This document shows, piece by piece, positions 42,751 to 51,367 of a stretch of DNA of 64,000 bases. Origin of the DNA: Bacillus cabrialesii (GTDB lineage Bacteria; Bacillota; Bacilli; Bacillales; Bacillaceae); contig NZ_CP096889.1 in assembly GCF_004124315.2 (NCBI RefSeq), positions 2,401,001 to 2,465,000 of the forward strand, in the 5' to 3' direction. Positions within the stretch are counted from its first letter, which is position 1. Each line of letters begins with the position of its first letter. The notes beneath the pieces are model-generated. The model did not search any database. It saw only the letters and a list, made by a program, of their open reading frames with translations, and had not been told where the DNA came from. The position numbers were made by a program, and so were the translations under genes.

Positions 42751-44093
42751 TTTTCTTCCCCTCTCTTTTCTAATACTTCACAGGTCAGCACGCCATCCTT
42801 CAGCTTGACCTCAAGCTGGTCATTCTCTTCTATCTGACTGACACTTTTAATGAGTTCATCTTCTTTATAAGCCAAGCTGTATCCTCTTTCCATCACTTGA
42901 AGAGGGCTTAACGCATTCAGCTTGCCAAGAACAGTTTGAAATTGGGAATGCAGCTGCTTCATTTGGATATTCATATTTTTTCTCAGCTGGTTTGTTTGTT
43001 CCTCGTATCGTGTTCTCGCTTGCTTTAGCTGTTCATGAGGATGAAGCGCCTCTAATCTGTACGTTTCACGCTCAAGCTGTCTGTTTTTCCGATCTAAAAG
43101 AGCGGTAAGCTGAGCCTGAAACTGCTGATAAGCAAGGTCAAACTGCTGCTCTTTTTGCGCATACAAACGCTTTGGAAAACGAAAGGCGTACGAGGACTGC
43201 AGCGTTTGAATCCGTTCTTTTTTCTGGCCAAGATGCTGCTGCATCGCTCTTGTCATTCTGACTTCCGCTGTTTTTGTCCGTTCGATTAAATCAGTGGTGT
43301 GCGGCACGGCAATTTCAGCTGCTCCTGTCGGCGTCGCGGCTCTGATATCAGCGACAAAATCACTGATCGTAAAGTCCGTCTCATGCCCGACAGCCGATAT
43401 AATTGGAATGTTAGAAGCAAAGATCGCGCGTGCTACAATTTCTTCATTAAATGCCCACAGTTCTTCTATCGAACCGCCGCCTCTCCCGACAATTAATACA
43501 TCGCACATTTCTTTTTCATTTGCCTCTTCTATGCGCCTAACGATCGATCTGCTCGCATTTTCGCCTTGTACGAGCGCTGGGAGAACAATGACTTTAACAA
43601 GGGGATATCTTCTTTTTAGAGTTGTAATGACGTCTCTGACAGCGGCACCCGTAGGAGATGTCACAACCCCGATTGTGGCTGGAAATGCGGGGATTTGTTT
43701 TTTGTAGCGGTCGTCAAATAAACCTTCTCCGGCAAGCTTCTTTTTTAGCTCTTCATACGCTAAATAAAGCGCTCCGACCCCGTCAGGCTGCATTTCTTTG
43801 GCATATAGTTGGTAGTTTCCGCTCGGTTCATATACAGAAATTCCCCCTCTGACCAGCACCTTCATGCCGTTTTCAGGTTTAAAAGGCAGACGCTCACTCT
43901 GTCTCGCGAACATCACCGACTGCATTCTGGCGTTTTCGTCTTTCAATGTGAAATAAATATGGCCTCTTGTGTGTATTTTGACATTCGATAATTCGCCTTT
44001 AATCCAAATATTTTCAAGGTGAGGATCCACATCGAATTTTCGTTTTATATACTTTGTCAGCGCTGAGACAGTAACATACGCTGTTTCGCCCAT
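42747..44093 (-). CDS. xseA: Exodeoxyribonuclease VII large subunit (XseA)
   Basis: A 448-residue nuclease subunit. An N-terminal OB fold (about 1-105) binds DNA, the catalytic domain follows (GVVTSPTGAAVRD, then VGRGGGSIEELW with Asp/Gly residues, then ISAVGHETDFTISDFVADIRAATPT), and a long coiled coil (about 260-400) reaches toward XseB. It degrades single-stranded DNA from both ends. Its start has GAGAGGAG upstream and lies behind a two-hairpin gap after folD. Confidence 0.96.
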   Translation of the reverse strand: MGETAYVTVSALTKYIKRKFDVDPHLENIWIKGELSNVKIHTRGHIYFTLKDENARMQSVMFARQSERLPFKPENGMKVLVRGGISVYEPSGNYQLYAKEMQPDGVGALYLAYEELKKKLAGEGLFDDRYKKQIPAFPATIGVVTSPTGAAVRDVITTLKRRYPLVKVIVLPALVQGENASRSIVRRIEEANEKEMCDVLIVGRGGGSIEELWAFNEEIVARAIFASNIPIISAVGHETDFTISDFVADIRAATPTGAAEIAVPHTTDLIERTKTAEVRMTRAMQQHLGQKKERIQTLQSSYAFRFPKRLYAQKEQQFDLAYQQFQAQLTALLDRKNRQLERETYRLEALHPHEQLKQARTRYEEQTNQLRKNMNIQMKQLHSQFQTVLGKLNALSPLQVMERGYSLAYKEDELIKSVSQIEENDQLEVKLKDGVLTCEVLEKRGEEK

Positions 44094-44139
44094 GTCTCAA
44101 ACTCCTCTCATAAGCATTCCTGCACCATAACTAAAGAAA

Positions 44140-44174
44140 ACCCGCCCTGGCTTTAGGAGCCTGAAGAAGCGGGT
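44140..44174 (-). terminator. Terminator-like hairpin before xseA
   Basis: ACCCGC (44140-44145) and inner GGCT (44149-44152) pair with AGCC (44158-44161) and GCGGGT (44169-44174); on the minus strand it is followed by TTTTCTTTA. It lies 45 bases before the xseA start and could end or attenuate transcription arriving from folD. Confidence 0.6.
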
Positions 44175-44183
44175 ATCGTGCTC

Positions 44184-44219
44184 ATATTCACGGCGGGCAA
44201 AACGCCCGCCTGTGAATAT
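44184..44219 (-). repeat. Strong 15-bp hairpin after folD
   Basis: ATATTCAC-GGCGGGC (44184-44198) pairs with GCCCGCC-(t)-GTGAATAT (44204-44219) with one bulged base and a 5-base loop. There is no T run behind it, so it is not a classic terminator. It lies ten bases after the folD stop. Confidence 0.7.
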
Positions 44220-44229
44220 CTCCAATTAT

Positions 44230-45081
44230 CTATGATAACGTACGTTTCGCAGATTTAACAGTATTATGCGCAAGCATCGTGATGGTCATCGGACCTACTC
44301 CGCCCGGAACCGGCGTGATAAAAGAGGCTTTTTCCTTTGCCCCTTCAAATTCAACGTCTCCGCAAAGCTTTCCGCTTTCCAGACGGTTAACACCAACGTC
44401 AATAACAACAGCGCCCTCTTTGATCTGGTCTGCACTGATGAAATTGGCTCTGCCGACTGCCACCACCAGGATGTCCGCTTTTTTGGTATGCTCTGTCATA
44501 TTTTCTGTTCTTGAATGACAGTAAGTAACCGTCGCGTTTTCATTTAATAAAAGCTGGCCGACAGGTTTGCCGACAATATTGCTTCGGCCGACTACAACAA
44601 CCTCTTTACCGGAAAGGTCGATATTGGTTTTCTTCAAAAGCTCAACAATTCCGTGAGGCGTACAAGGAAGAAACGTATCTTCGCCAAGCAGCATTTTCCC
44701 TACGTTTAACGGATGAAAACCGTCTACATCTTTATCAGGAGAGATACGTTCGATCACCGCTTTTTCAGAAATATGGTCTGGAAGCGGAAGCTGAACGAGA
44801 ATGCCGTGAAACTCAGGGTCTTGATTGTACTGATCGATAATGGAAAGCAGTTCAGCTTCTGTGAGGCTGCTGTCAAATTGATCGAGCTTGAAATTCATTC
44901 CCATTGTTTCAGCCGCTTTTTTCTTTCCTCGCACGTAAGAGTGAGAAGCAGGATCATCTCCAATCAAAATAACCGCCAGCCCGGGAGTGACGCCTTGCTT
45001 TTTAAGCTCTTCTACCTCTTTTGCCAATTGTTCGCGTTTTTCTCTAGCCGTTTCTTTTCCGTCGATGATTGTTGCAGTCAT
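44230..45081 (-). CDS. folD: Methylenetetrahydrofolate dehydrogenase/cyclohydrolase (FolD)
   Basis: A 283-residue bifunctional one-carbon enzyme that interconverts methylene-, methenyl- and formyl-tetrahydrofolate. Signatures are SHSYVRGKKKAAE (with the catalytic Lys, about 49-57), the LPLPDHI segment and the NADP-binding GRSNIVGKPVG, ending with PVPGGVGPMTITML. Length is normal. It follows nusB by 11 bases. Confidence 0.96.
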   Translation of the reverse strand: MTATIIDGKETAREKREQLAKEVEELKKQGVTPGLAVILIGDDPASHSYVRGKKKAAETMGMNFKLDQFDSSLTEAELLSIIDQYNQDPEFHGILVQLPLPDHISEKAVIERISPDKDVDGFHPLNVGKMLLGEDTFLPCTPHGIVELLKKTNIDLSGKEVVVVGRSNIVGKPVGQLLLNENATVTYCHSRTENMTEHTKKADILVVAVGRANFISADQIKEGAVVIDVGVNRLESGKLCGDVEFEGAKEKASFITPVPGGVGPMTITMLAHNTVKSAKRTLS

Positions 45082-45092
45082 TTTCTTTCCTC

Positions 45093-45488
45093 CTATGATT
45101 GTTCAATATCAGATTTAATGTTAGAAAGAACCCCGTTTACAAACTTTGTCGCTTTGTCATCACCAAACCGTTTTGCCAGCTCAATCGCTTCGTTCATAGA
45201 GACATTGACCGGAATGTCTTCGGCATATGCCATTTCGTATGCTGCCAAACGCAAAATCGCGCGGTCAACATTGGCAATCCGATCGAGCTTCCAATTCACC
45301 AGATGCTTGGAGATCATTTCATCCAGCTGGACTTGGTGTTCCAATACCCCGTGTACAAGCTGTTCAAAGAAAGGATCTGTTTTTTCTTCATCCAGTGCGT
45401 GTTCTATGGCTTCATCCACTGCGATGTCACTGACGTCAATTTGAAATAGTGCCTGCAAAGCTTTTTCTCTTGCTGTTCTTCTTTTCAT
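45093..45488 (-). CDS. nusB: Transcription antitermination factor NusB
   Basis: A 131-residue all-helical NusB. It binds boxA RNA with NusE (S10) during transcription of rRNA operons. Conserved parts are the N-terminal RRTAREKALQALFQIDVS, the middle RIANVDRAILRLAAYEMAY and the end with INEAIELAKRFGD-like AIELAKRFGDDKATKFVNGVL. First gene of the nusB-folD-xseAB-ispA-dxs-yqxC run, preceded by a 264-base gap containing a hairpin. Confidence 0.95.
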   Translation of the reverse strand: MKRRTAREKALQALFQIDVSDIAVDEAIEHALDEEKTDPFFEQLVHGVLEHQVQLDEMISKHLVNWKLDRIANVDRAILRLAAYEMAYAEDIPVNVSMNEAIELAKRFGDDKATKFVNGVLSNIKSDIEQS

Positions 45489-45643
45489 TTTCTTTCTCCT
45501 TTGATCCTCTTTATCCGCTTGTCGTTAAGCCACAAAGAGATCATAACATATTTTTTTCGTATCCGCATATTGAAATCAAGGTTTTTTTACCCTATTACCG
45601 AATATTTTCACAAACCTTAATATGATCATTCGGATTTCACGAT

Positions 45644-45683
45644 CATGAAGAAACTCGGCTGGCTAGAGCCGGCTTTCTTCATG
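45644..45683. repeat. Large hairpin in the yqhY-nusB gap
   Basis: CATGAAGAAA (45644-45653) pairs with TTTCTTCATG (45674-45683), with an inner CGGCT/AGCCG stem and a small internal loop. It is 28 bases past the yqhY terminator and about 155 bases before nusB. The rest of this 264-base gap (45489-45640) is AT-rich and shows nothing else I can assign. Confidence 0.65.
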
Positions 45684-45710
45684 CTTTGAAATAAAGGGTA
45701 ACGTGTAAAA

Positions 45711-45739
45711 AAACCAAAGGGCCGCCCTCCCCTTGGTTT
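45711..45739 (-). terminator. Terminator of accB-accC-yqhY
   Basis: AAACCAAAGGG (45711-45721) pairs with CCC(c)TTGGTTT (45729-45739). On the minus strand it is followed by TTTTTTAC. Confidence 0.88.
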
Positions 45740-45752
45740 CGTGTTAAGCCAT

Positions 45753-46160
45753 TTACATTTCTTCGTCGATTTGAACTTCCTGGGCTTTTGTGTCAAATTG
45801 AATGCCGACGATGTGTATATTGATCTCATTAATCGAAAGAGACGTCATATTTAATAAGGTTTGACGAATGTTTTCCTGAACGGACGCTGCAACTTTAGGA
45901 ATCGAAACGCCGAATGTAACGACACAGTAAACATCGATCGTAATTCCGTCATCCGCCAGGTCGACTTTGACACCTTTGCCATGATTCACTTTACCGAAGC
46001 GCTCGACGACGCCTGTCGCAAAGTTTCCTCGCATTTCGGCAACACCGTCAACTTCAGAAGCTGCTATGCCGGCAATGACTTCAATGACTTCCGGTGCAAT
46101 CTCAACCTTACCTAAATGCGTATCTTCTTGATCCATTTTAAGCAAGCTGTTGTCTTTCAT
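45753..46160 (-). CDS. yqhY: Asp23/YloU-family protein YqhY
   Basis: A 135-residue Asp23-family (DUF322) protein. Conserved blocks are GKVEIAPEVIEVIAGIAASEVDGVAEMRG near the N terminus and VCVVTFG-like VYCVVTFGVSIPKVAASVQENI in the middle. In B. subtilis yqhY is co-transcribed with accB-accC, and its loss is reported to select suppressors in acc genes, so a link to acetyl-CoA carboxylase activity is likely; the mechanism is not known. It follows accC by 20 bases. Confidence 0.92.
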   Translation of the reverse strand: MKDNSLLKMDQEDTHLGKVEIAPEVIEVIAGIAASEVDGVAEMRGNFATGVVERFGKVNHGKGVKVDLADDGITIDVYCVVTFGVSIPKVAASVQENIRQTLLNMTSLSINEINIHIVGIQFDTKAQEVQIDEEM

Positions 46161-46180
46161 TCAATTCACCTCCGTAAAAA

Positions 46181-47533
46181 TTATGAGCCCATTACATCAT
46201 ATGTTTCTAAAAATTTCGTATTAAACTCTCCGCTCACAAATGTTTCGTGTTCAAGCAGTTTTAAGTGGAACGGGATTGTTGTCTCAATGCCTTCGATGAC
46301 GAATTCGCTCAATGCGCGCTTCATACGGGCAATCGCTTCATCTCTCGTTTTTCCGTATGTGATCACTTTTGCAATCATGCTGTCATAGTACGGAGGGATG
46401 GAATAGCCCGGATACGCAGCAGAATCGACACGGACACCAAGACCGCCAGGAGGCAGGTACATTTTAATTTCGCCAGGTGACGGCATGAAATTTTTACTTG
46501 GGTTTTCCGCGTTGATACGGCATTCGATGGACCAGCCTTCAAATTCAACATCTTCTTGCTTCAGGCTCAGTTCCATTCCTGATGCCACTTTGATTTGTTC
46601 TTTAATCAGGTCAGTTCCCGTCACCATTTCCGTGACTGGGTGCTCTACTTGGATTCTCGTGTTCATTTCCATGAAGTAATAGCGCTGTTCTTTGTAGTCA
46701 TATATAAATTCAACTGTTCCAGCACCTGTATAGCCAACCGCTTTTGCAGCCTTTACCGCTGCATCTCCCATCTGCTCCCTGATTTCTGAGTCAAGGGCAG
46801 GAGATGGTGATTCTTCCAAAAGCTTTTGCAGGCGTCTTTGGATCGAGCAGTCGCGTTCCCCCAAATGGATGGTATTTCCGTAGTTATCGGCAAGCACTTG
46901 GATCTCAACATGGCGAAAATCTTCTATGTATTTTTCGATGTATACACCTGGATTTCCGAATGCTGTTGCAGCTTCCTGCTGTGTAATCTTAATGCCATTA
47001 ATCAGTTCCTCTTCGGTGCGGGCAACCCTGATCCCTTTTCCGCCTCCGCCTGCGGTGGCTTTTATAATTACAGGATACCCAATTTCATTAGCAAGCGAAA
47101 CCGCTTCTTCCACATTTTCTATAATTCCTTGTGAACCAGGTACGATCGGCACGCCGGCCTGTTTCATCGTTTCCCGCGCAACGTCTTTAGTTCCCATTTT
47201 TGAAATGGCGTCAGCGCTCGGGCCGACAAACGTGACGTTAACTTCTTCACATAATTCAGCGAAATCAGCATTTTCAGCTAAAAATCCATATCCCGGATGA
47301 ATAGCGTCCGTGCCAGTCAGCTTCGCAACACTCACAATATTTGTAACGTTTAAATAGCTGTCTTTTGATGCTTTCGGCCCGATACAAAAAGCTTCATCGG
47401 CCATTTGAACATGAAGGGCATCTTTATCAGCTTCTGAATAAACAGCGACAGTCTCAATTCCGAGCTCTCTGCAGGCTCTGATGATTCTGACAGCAATTTC
47501 TCCTCGGTTGGCGATCAATAGCTTTTTAATCAT
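46181..47533 (-). CDS. accC: Acetyl-CoA carboxylase biotin carboxylase (AccC)
   Basis: A 450-residue ATP-grasp enzyme that carboxylates biotin on AccB with bicarbonate and ATP. The glycine-rich ATP loop ATAGGGGKGIR lies at about 157-167, the metal/bicarbonate segment YYFMEMNTRIQVEHPVTE near 285-300, and the biotin carboxylase C domain with EGIETTIPFH at the end. It catalyses the first half of malonyl-CoA synthesis. It follows accB by 11 bases. Confidence 0.97.
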   Translation of the reverse strand: MIKKLLIANRGEIAVRIIRACRELGIETVAVYSEADKDALHVQMADEAFCIGPKASKDSYLNVTNIVSVAKLTGTDAIHPGYGFLAENADFAELCEEVNVTFVGPSADAISKMGTKDVARETMKQAGVPIVPGSQGIIENVEEAVSLANEIGYPVIIKATAGGGGKGIRVARTEEELINGIKITQQEAATAFGNPGVYIEKYIEDFRHVEIQVLADNYGNTIHLGERDCSIQRRLQKLLEESPSPALDSEIREQMGDAAVKAAKAVGYTGAGTVEFIYDYKEQRYYFMEMNTRIQVEHPVTEMVTGTDLIKEQIKVASGMELSLKQEDVEFEGWSIECRINAENPSKNFMPSPGEIKMYLPPGGLGVRVDSAAYPGYSIPPYYDSMIAKVITYGKTRDEAIARMKRALSEFVIEGIETTIPFHLKLLEHETFVSGEFNTKFLETYDVMGS

Positions 47534-47544
47534 GTTAAGTCTCC

Positions 47545-48021
47545 TTACTCTGCTTTTACAAGAAATAGAGGTTGTCCGTATTCGACCAGCTGGCCGTTTT
47601 CTACTAATACTTCAACGATTTCGCCTTTTACTTCCGCTTCGATTTCGTTGAAAAGCTTCATCGCTTCTACTATGCAGACAACTGTATTTTCATTTACTTT
47701 TGAACCAGCTGTTACATACGGGCCAGCTTCTGGAGATGAAGATGCATAAAATGTTCCTACCATTGGTGAAGTGATTTTATGCAGATTCTCATCTTGCTTC
47801 GGTGCTTCTTGGGCAGGTGCTGCTTGCTGCGCTTGCGGCTGAACTGCCTGCGGAGCCTGTACTTGTACAGGTGCTGCCGGTGCCTGCTGCATGACTTGAA
47901 CAGTGCCTGCTTCATGTTTTTTCAGTTTTAAGGATACACCTTCATTTTCATATACGAATTCGTCAATTGTAGACTCGTCAATTGCTTTAATCAGCTCGTG
48001 GATTTCTTTCATATTTAACAT
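47545..48021 (-). CDS. accB: Biotin carboxyl carrier protein (AccB)
   Basis: A 158-residue BCCP. The N-terminal 50 residues form the dimer/assembly part; a hinge very rich in Ala, Pro and Gln (about 46-78) leads to the biotinyl domain with the biotinylated Lys122 in EAMKLF. The thumb-containing PYVTAG region is normal. First gene of accB-accC-yqhY. It carries the carboxybiotin between AccC and AccDA. Confidence 0.97.
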   Translation of the reverse strand: MLNMKEIHELIKAIDESTIDEFVYENEGVSLKLKKHEAGTVQVMQQAPAAPVQVQAPQAVQPQAQQAAPAQEAPKQDENLHKITSPMVGTFYASSSPEAGPYVTAGSKVNENTVVCIVEAMKLFNEIEAEVKGEIVEVLVENGQLVEYGQPLFLVKAE

Positions 48022-48141
48022 TCAATCGCACTCCTATGTATGAAATTTCTTTTTTATAGGTTACTACTAAAAGTACATACTATGTTTATCTTACAGGAGC
48101 GGACTTTTAAATTCAACTTGAATATGATCGCAATGCTAAAA

Positions 48142-48160
48142 GCCCGCTTATTAAGCGGGC
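48142..48160 (-). terminator. Terminator of the spoIIIA operon
   Basis: GCCCGCTT (48142-48149) pairs with AAGCGGGC (48153-48160). On the minus strand it is followed by TTTTAG. It lies 17 bases after the spoIIIAH stop and upstream of the accB leader. Confidence 0.85.
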
Positions 48161-48176
48161 GTGTTTTTTCTCTTTC

Positions 48177-48833
48177 TTACTTGGATGGCTCAAATGTGAC
48201 AGCGACGTCTTTCATTGTTTTGATTTCTTTTGCCACAAGATCTATAATGGCTGTCGCCTTCGATTTGGAATGTTTGTCTGCTTTGACTGTAATGTTGATT
48301 TTATCTCCTTCAGCATTGACGAGCGCGTCTTCGTAGCCTTGTGTTTTAATAAGGGTTTCCAGCTGTTTTTCTGTTCCTTCCACTTCACTGAGAGCCGTCA
48401 TTTTATCATATGCTTTGCTCTTTTCCTTTGCTGTTGCATCATCGCTTGACACAATGGCGTTCAGCTCTTCTCTTTCTTTGCTTCTGGCATCTTCTAAATC
48501 AAGACGGTAGGTCGTAAACAAATCATCATCGGCTGTTTCTGTTACAACAGTTCCTTTTTCACTGGCTTCAGCGGATGTTTCCTTGTCTGCTGATGAATCT
48601 TTCGTGCCCTTTGTTCCATCTTCTTTTTCTGATTCACTTTCTGTACCGCTTTTTTCCTTTGTGTCTTGCTTCGCAGGCGCTTTTTCAGTTGCGACCTCTC
48701 CTGAGTCGGACGCGCTTTTTTCACTTTTCATTTGCACGGCATTTTTGCTTTCCGGCGACATAATATAGTAGACGCTTAACACCACGACAAGACTGAGCAT
48801 TGTTAATAGCCAAACGGTTTGTTTTTTGAGCAT
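48177..48833 (-). CDS. spoIIIAH: SpoIIIAH, mother-cell channel protein
   Basis: A 218-residue bitopic protein. One N-terminal membrane span (TVWLLTMLSLVVVLSVYYI) is followed by a very Ser/Lys/Glu-rich low-complexity linker (about 33-95) and a C-terminal YscJ/FliF-like ring-building domain (about 100-218). In B. subtilis this domain binds SpoIIQ across the intermembrane space to form the feeding channel between mother cell and forespore. Last gene of spoIIIA; directly abuts spoIIIAG. Confidence 0.96.
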   Translation of the reverse strand: MLKKQTVWLLTMLSLVVVLSVYYIMSPESKNAVQMKSEKSASDSGEVATEKAPAKQDTKEKSGTESESEKEDGTKGTKDSSADKETSAEASEKGTVVTETADDDLFTTYRLDLEDARSKEREELNAIVSSDDATAKEKSKAYDKMTALSEVEGTEKQLETLIKTQGYEDALVNAEGDKINITVKADKHSKSKATAIIDLVAKEIKTMKDVAVTFEPSK

Positions 48834-49523
48834 TTATGAATCCTCCTTTATTTTTTTAGGGGCAACCGCAACCCGGTGGCTTGGAACATCCAGGACCCGT
48901 GTCACCGCTTCAATAATGGTTTGTTTTATTTGAACGTTGTCCACTCCTTGAGCAACAACGAGTACACCGCGTATATCAGGCTTTTTCGTTTGGACGACGA
49001 CGGGTGTTTCTTTATCGCCGTTTTTAATCATGACGATTTCTTCTTCTGATGTCTGGTCAGTAACGCTTCTTGTTCCGCCTTCTTTGTCTGTTTCTTCAGT
49101 GGTTGTATTTTTGTTTGATTTGTTTTTTTCGTATACTTTCAGCGACGTTGCGTCAACATTCACGACAACCGAAACATCTTCCACACCTATGATTGTTTCA
49201 AGAATTTCTTTCAGCTGATTTTCGTATTCTTTTTCATAATCATCGATCGAGTCCTTAGGTTTATCAGATTTAGAGGCTTTAAACACTTCGGCTGTTTTCT
49301 CTTTGCTGTCCGCTGAAACTTGTGATGATACTGCCGTTGTCATTTTGGCGTTTTCTGTTTTCTCAGGTGAAGAAAACAGCTGGCTGACAAGCATAAAGGA
49401 AACTCCGAGAACAAAAACGAACAGAAAGTAATGATATTTGGTCAGCTTCGGCTTTTCACCGTCCTTCGTTTGCCCCGGGAGAAACTGCTTTTTCAATACA
49501 TTCCATAAGCCGTTTTTATTCAT
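48834..49523 (-). CDS. spoIIIAG: SpoIIIAG, ring-forming channel protein
   Basis: A 229-residue protein with a short cytoplasmic N terminus, one membrane span (HYFLFVFVLGVSFMLVSQLF) and an extracytoplasmic ring-building domain similar to FliF/EscJ, with an insertion rich in Asn, Thr and Glu. In B. subtilis it forms large rings in the SpoIIIA-SpoIIQ complex. The ATG at 49523 is chosen for family length and a GGGGAGAG upstream; it overlaps spoIIIAF by eight bases. Confidence 0.95.
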   Translation of the reverse strand: MNKNGLWNVLKKQFLPGQTKDGEKPKLTKYHYFLFVFVLGVSFMLVSQLFSSPEKTENAKMTTAVSSQVSADSKEKTAEVFKASKSDKPKDSIDDYEKEYENQLKEILETIIGVEDVSVVVNVDATSLKVYEKNKSNKNTTTEETDKEGGTRSVTDQTSEEEIVMIKNGDKETPVVVQTKKPDIRGVLVVAQGVDNVQIKQTIIEAVTRVLDVPSHRVAVAPKKIKEDS

Positions 49524-50136
49524 TGCCGACACTCTCCCCGCCTTCCATATGAACCGTAATTTTCTCACTTCCGATTTCCCAAATGTCCGCAAGCTGCGTT
49601 TGTATCTGTTTGGCTTCTTTTTGTTCTGCTGCTTCTTTCGTTACGTATGCGTGATCTGTATCAATGTTGACCGGCGCGACCGTTTGGACCGTTTTTTCAG
49701 AAGACGGGGCCATATACACGCTGATTGTTTTAATATCCTCTTCTGAATCTACCTTTTCTCCTGACGTGAGTTTGATGCGGCCTACTTTATATTCATCATG
49801 ACTGAATCTCTCCTCCGCTTTCTTTTTTAATTGGACAGCCATTTCTTCTAAAATATATGCGCGCTGGGAAGCTTGTATTTCTATTTTTTTTGAATCGACT
49901 TGATTTTTTATATCGGCAGACTCTGACTGCCCGTTTTTTGTGAGGTATTCAAAGATGACTTCGGGGTCTGTATTGAAAAGCTTAAAAATCGGAGTAAGCA
50001 TGACGACAATCAAGAGCAGGCTGACTACCATTTTTGCGTACTTTTGCATGCTGGAGCTCGGCAGCAGCATATCAATCACAATAGCAAATAGGATAAACAA
50101 CACGATGGTGGTAAGCCATTCAGTTAAAAAACTCAT
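49516..50136 (-). CDS. spoIIIAF: SpoIIIAF membrane protein
   Basis: A 206-residue protein with two N-terminal hydrophobic spans (WLTTIVLFILFAIVIDML and MVVSLLLIVVMLTPIF) and a long extracytoplasmic domain with charged helices and a ring-building-motif fold reported for B. subtilis SpoIIIAF. Part of the mother-cell channel. It follows spoIIIAE by 13 bases. Confidence 0.95.
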   Translation of the reverse strand: MSFLTEWLTTIVLFILFAIVIDMLLPSSSMQKYAKMVVSLLLIVVMLTPIFKLFNTDPEVIFEYLTKNGQSESADIKNQVDSKKIEIQASQRAYILEEMAVQLKKKAEERFSHDEYKVGRIKLTSGEKVDSEEDIKTISVYMAPSSEKTVQTVAPVNIDTDHAYVTKEAAEQKEAKQIQTQLADIWEIGSEKITVHMEGGESVGNE

Positions 50137-50149
50137 TCGCCAGCCTCCT

Positions 50150-51349
50150 TTATTTCATCATCATCGTGAGGTTTCCGGCTGTGATTATGACGGTAAGGCT
50201 TAAGAAAAACATGAGAGACACAATGGCGAGAGCCGCAAAAATATAAATGACGCTTTTGCTGATGACGTCAAGACAGGTAATGACGGGCCCGCCTCCAAGC
50301 GGCTGAAGAATAGCGGCTGCCAGCTTATAAATAAAAGCGAGGGAAAGCACTTTGATTGCCGGAAAGGCCGCAATACAGATCAAAATCGCTACACCGAGAA
50401 TTCCTACTGTGTTTTTCAGCAATAAGGAGGCGCTGATCACTGTATCAGTCGCATCTGTAAACATTCGGCCAAGCACAGGAATAAAGTTCCCGGTTATAAA
50501 TTTAGCCGTCCTAAGGGTAATGCCGTCTGTCACTGCTGCTGAAGCCCCTTGAACAGAGATGACGCCGAGAAAGATGGTGAGAAAGACGGCTAATGCTCCG
50601 ATGGCGATATTTCTGAGCAGGTTGGCCAGCTGCGTTACTTTGTACTGCTCAGTCATTGTGCTGACGATGCTCAGAATCGCCGATAAGAAAATCAGCGGCA
50701 TGACGATATTCTGAATTAAAAGACCGCTTGTGTTCATCAGAAAGAGGATAACAGGATGAAAGAAGGCAGCAGATACAGCTCCGCCTGAGGATGCCAAAAG
50801 CGCCAAGAGGAGCGGAATGAGCGCCAGTATAAAGCTGGTCATCGTCTGAATGGCTTCTGTCGCATAATTGATTGCCACATGAAAGCTGTTCAGTGCAAGG
50901 ATAATCAGCACCATATACACAATTGAGTAGGCGACTTTGCTGACGGTGCTTTGCTGAAACGCATTTTGCAGAAGCTGCAGGATGACGCAAAATATCGTGA
51001 GCAAAATCAATGTGCCCAGCAGCTTTCCGTTTGCAAGCACTTCATGAAATAAATAAGAAAAAAGAGCTTTCAGCCATTCTTGCGGTGAAAATGATTTATC
51101 GCCATTGATAAACTCCATTAAGCTGCCTTTTTGGCTTTCCGGCAGCAGCCCGCCGTACTCTGTCATAATGTCATTCCAAAATTCACCGATCTTGTCTGTT
51201 TCAAGCGAGGCCGCTGTCCTTTCCGCTAATTGCTCAGCCGTTTCAGCATGCTCTTCCGTTTGTTCGGCGCCCCCTGCTGCTTGTACAATGTCTGGACGGC
51301 CTGCTATGATCAGCACAGCCAAAAGCAAAGCCCAATAAAAACGCTTCAA
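50150..51349 (-). CDS. spoIIIAE: SpoIIIAE polytopic membrane protein
   Basis: A 399-residue protein with a cleavable-looking signal (FYWALLLAVLIIAG, ending near QAAGG) and about seven further hydrophobic spans from residue 95 to the end. It is the main polytopic subunit of the SpoIIIA channel and is often compared to an export-gate or permease component. No enzymatic motif is visible. It follows spoIIIAD by 18 bases. Confidence 0.95.
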   Translation of the reverse strand: MKRFYWALLLAVLIIAGRPDIVQAAGGAEQTEEHAETAEQLAERTAASLETDKIGEFWNDIMTEYGGLLPESQKGSLMEFINGDKSFSPQEWLKALFSYLFHEVLANGKLLGTLILLTIFCVILQLLQNAFQQSTVSKVAYSIVYMVLIILALNSFHVAINYATEAIQTMTSFILALIPLLLALLASSGGAVSAAFFHPVILFLMNTSGLLIQNIVMPLIFLSAILSIVSTMTEQYKVTQLANLLRNIAIGALAVFLTIFLGVISVQGASAAVTDGITLRTAKFITGNFIPVLGRMFTDATDTVISASLLLKNTVGILGVAILICIAAFPAIKVLSLAFIYKLAAAILQPLGGGPVITCLDVISKSVIYIFAALAIVSLMFFLSLTVIITAGNLTMMMK

Positions 51350-51367
51350 TCTACCGCCTCCTTTCGG

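Noticed and set aside
44713..45444. A 243-codon plus-strand open frame antisense to folD and nusB
   Set aside because: It lies wholly opposite two well-supported genes, has a low-complexity Phe/Ser-rich product and no ribosome site of note; it is a shadow of codon bias on the other strand.
48022..48141. FapR-type operator before accB
   Set aside because: A short TACTACTAAAAGTA stretch near 48062 caught attention, but it lacks the extended inverted repeat of known FapR sites.
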